A model generated the notes under the pieces. That model was not told the origin of the DNA, did not search any database, and was given only the letters and a program-made list of their open reading frames with translations. A DNA stretch of 6,352 bases from a bacterium (GTDB lineage: Bacteria > Chloroflexota > Dehalococcoidia > Tepidiformales > Tepidiformaceae), in the NCBI GenBank assembly GCA_945861295.1, contig CAMAUF010000130.1, positions 1 to 6,352 on the forward strand. The letters run 5' to 3'. Position 1 is the stretch's first letter. Each line of letters opens with the position of its first letter. The translations under genes were made by a program, and so were the position numbers. This document shows positions 5,956-6,352 of the stretch, piece after piece.

Positions 5956-6352
5956 TCAGACGCCTTCGACGGCGAAGAAGAGCGCCGTTGCGGCCGCGGC
6001 AAGCTGGCGGTCATGCGTCCCGAACACAAGGCCGGGCGCCGAGACATCGCGGGCGATTTGGGCGGTGGCGAGGTGGATGGCGTCGAGGGTCCGTACATGT
6101 GTGGGAAGCCGCGAGCCAGCAAGGCTGAGCACTGCACCCGAAATGGGGAGCCAGACGACGCTCGCCGCAGCCCGCTCGAACAACAGGATCGCGGCGTTCA
6201 ACTCAGCCTCCGACCAAACACCCGTGAGGTGCAATCGATAAAACGTCCGCATCACTTCGGTCCAGGCCAGCCGAGAGGCGTAGGCCAGCCGCCATCGGCC
6301 CCAACCGGCGAGAACGGGGCCATCCCGCGTGACTACTCGGACGAAGCAACTG
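5956..6352 (-). CDS. VapC-type PIN-domain ribonuclease toxin, 5' end beyond the window
   Basis: The minus-strand frame is open from the right edge to TGA at 5958-5956, giving 131 visible residues. The GTG at 6255 is not the start, because family-like sequence continues upstream of it (RLAYASRLAWTEVMRTF). Landmarks in order: the SRLAWTEV helix with the second PIN acid (E32 of the visible part), the RTLDAIHLATA helix with the third acid (D90), and the FGTHDRQLAAAA strand and helix with the fourth acid (D114). The first acid, in the N-terminal DxS motif, would lie outside. In known VapC proteins these acids hold Mg2+ or Mn2+ and cleave tRNA or rRNA, and the partner antitoxin VapB is usually encoded just upstream, here to the right of the window. 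All visible catalytic acids are present, so the part shown looks intact. Whether it is a functional toxin depends on the missing N-terminus and on finding VapB. Confidence 0.85.
   Translation of the reverse strand, partial: SCFVRVVTRDGPVLAGWGRWRLAYASRLAWTEVMRTFYRLHLTGVWSEAELNAAILLFERAAASVVWLPISGAVLSLAGSRLPTHVRTLDAIHLATAQIARDVSAPGLVFGTHDRQLAAAATALFFAVEGV

Noticed and set aside
5564..6241. Plus-strand open frame (225 codons) across the transporter and toxin genes
   Set aside because: It is the complement of two genes with clear family motifs, and its charged Arg/Glu/Asp/Pro-rich translation has no recognisable domain.
5956..6255. A short complete 99-residue PIN protein starting at GTG 6255
   Set aside because: Family-like residues, including the conserved glutamate of the SRLAWTEV helix, lie upstream of that codon in an open frame to the window edge, so the gene is cut by the edge, not naturally short.

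Overview
The window is gene-dense, high-GC bacterial DNA. It uses TTG as well as ATG starts, each TTG behind a strong purine-rich ribosome binding site. The gene set (a DUF35/thiolase-like pair, small phosphatase-fold proteins, an MFS carrier and a PIN-domain toxin) would suit a Chloroflexota (Dehalococcoidia/SAR202-like) or actinobacterial genome. No marker gene is present, so that assignment is only a weak inference. No RNA gene, CRISPR array, insertion sequence or prophage part was seen.

Layout. (1) Positions 1-1517, plus strand: the 3' part of a large multi-pass membrane protein of unknown function, whose frame stays open through the left edge. (2) 1518-1745: a 228-base non-coding stretch that probably carries the leader of the next genes. 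(3) 1746-4565, plus strand: four genes in the same direction, encoding a DUF35 zinc-ribbon/OB-fold protein, a thiolase-superfamily (Ltp/SCP-x-like) protein, a small capless HAD-fold protein and a calcineurin-like metallophosphoesterase-fold protein. (4) 4566-4756: a convergent intergenic region. (5) 4757-6352, minus strand: a PIN-domain (VapC-type) toxin cut by the right edge, followed 5 bases later by an MFS transporter gene.

How the genes may work together. The DUF35 protein next to a thiolase-like protein is the best-supported functional unit. In known systems DUF35 proteins bind thiolase-fold enzymes and hold the CoA thioester, as in the Ltp2-ChsH2 retro-aldolase of steroid side-chain breakdown and the archaeal thiolase/HMG-CoA synthase complex. 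Here the thiolase-like protein lacks the usual GHPxGATG block and has a GGNNGNGR block plus a YDGF motif. This points to C-C bond chemistry on an acyl-CoA other than ordinary thiolysis. The two downstream phosphatase-fold genes may share the transcript, but their link to the CoA chemistry is unknown. The metallophosphoesterase-fold protein has lost several expected metal ligands. The minus-strand toxin and transporter look like a separate transcription unit.

The block from about 2.2 to 3.5 kb looks less GC-rich than the flanking membrane-protein and transporter genes in hand-counted samples. That could reflect protein composition or a different origin.
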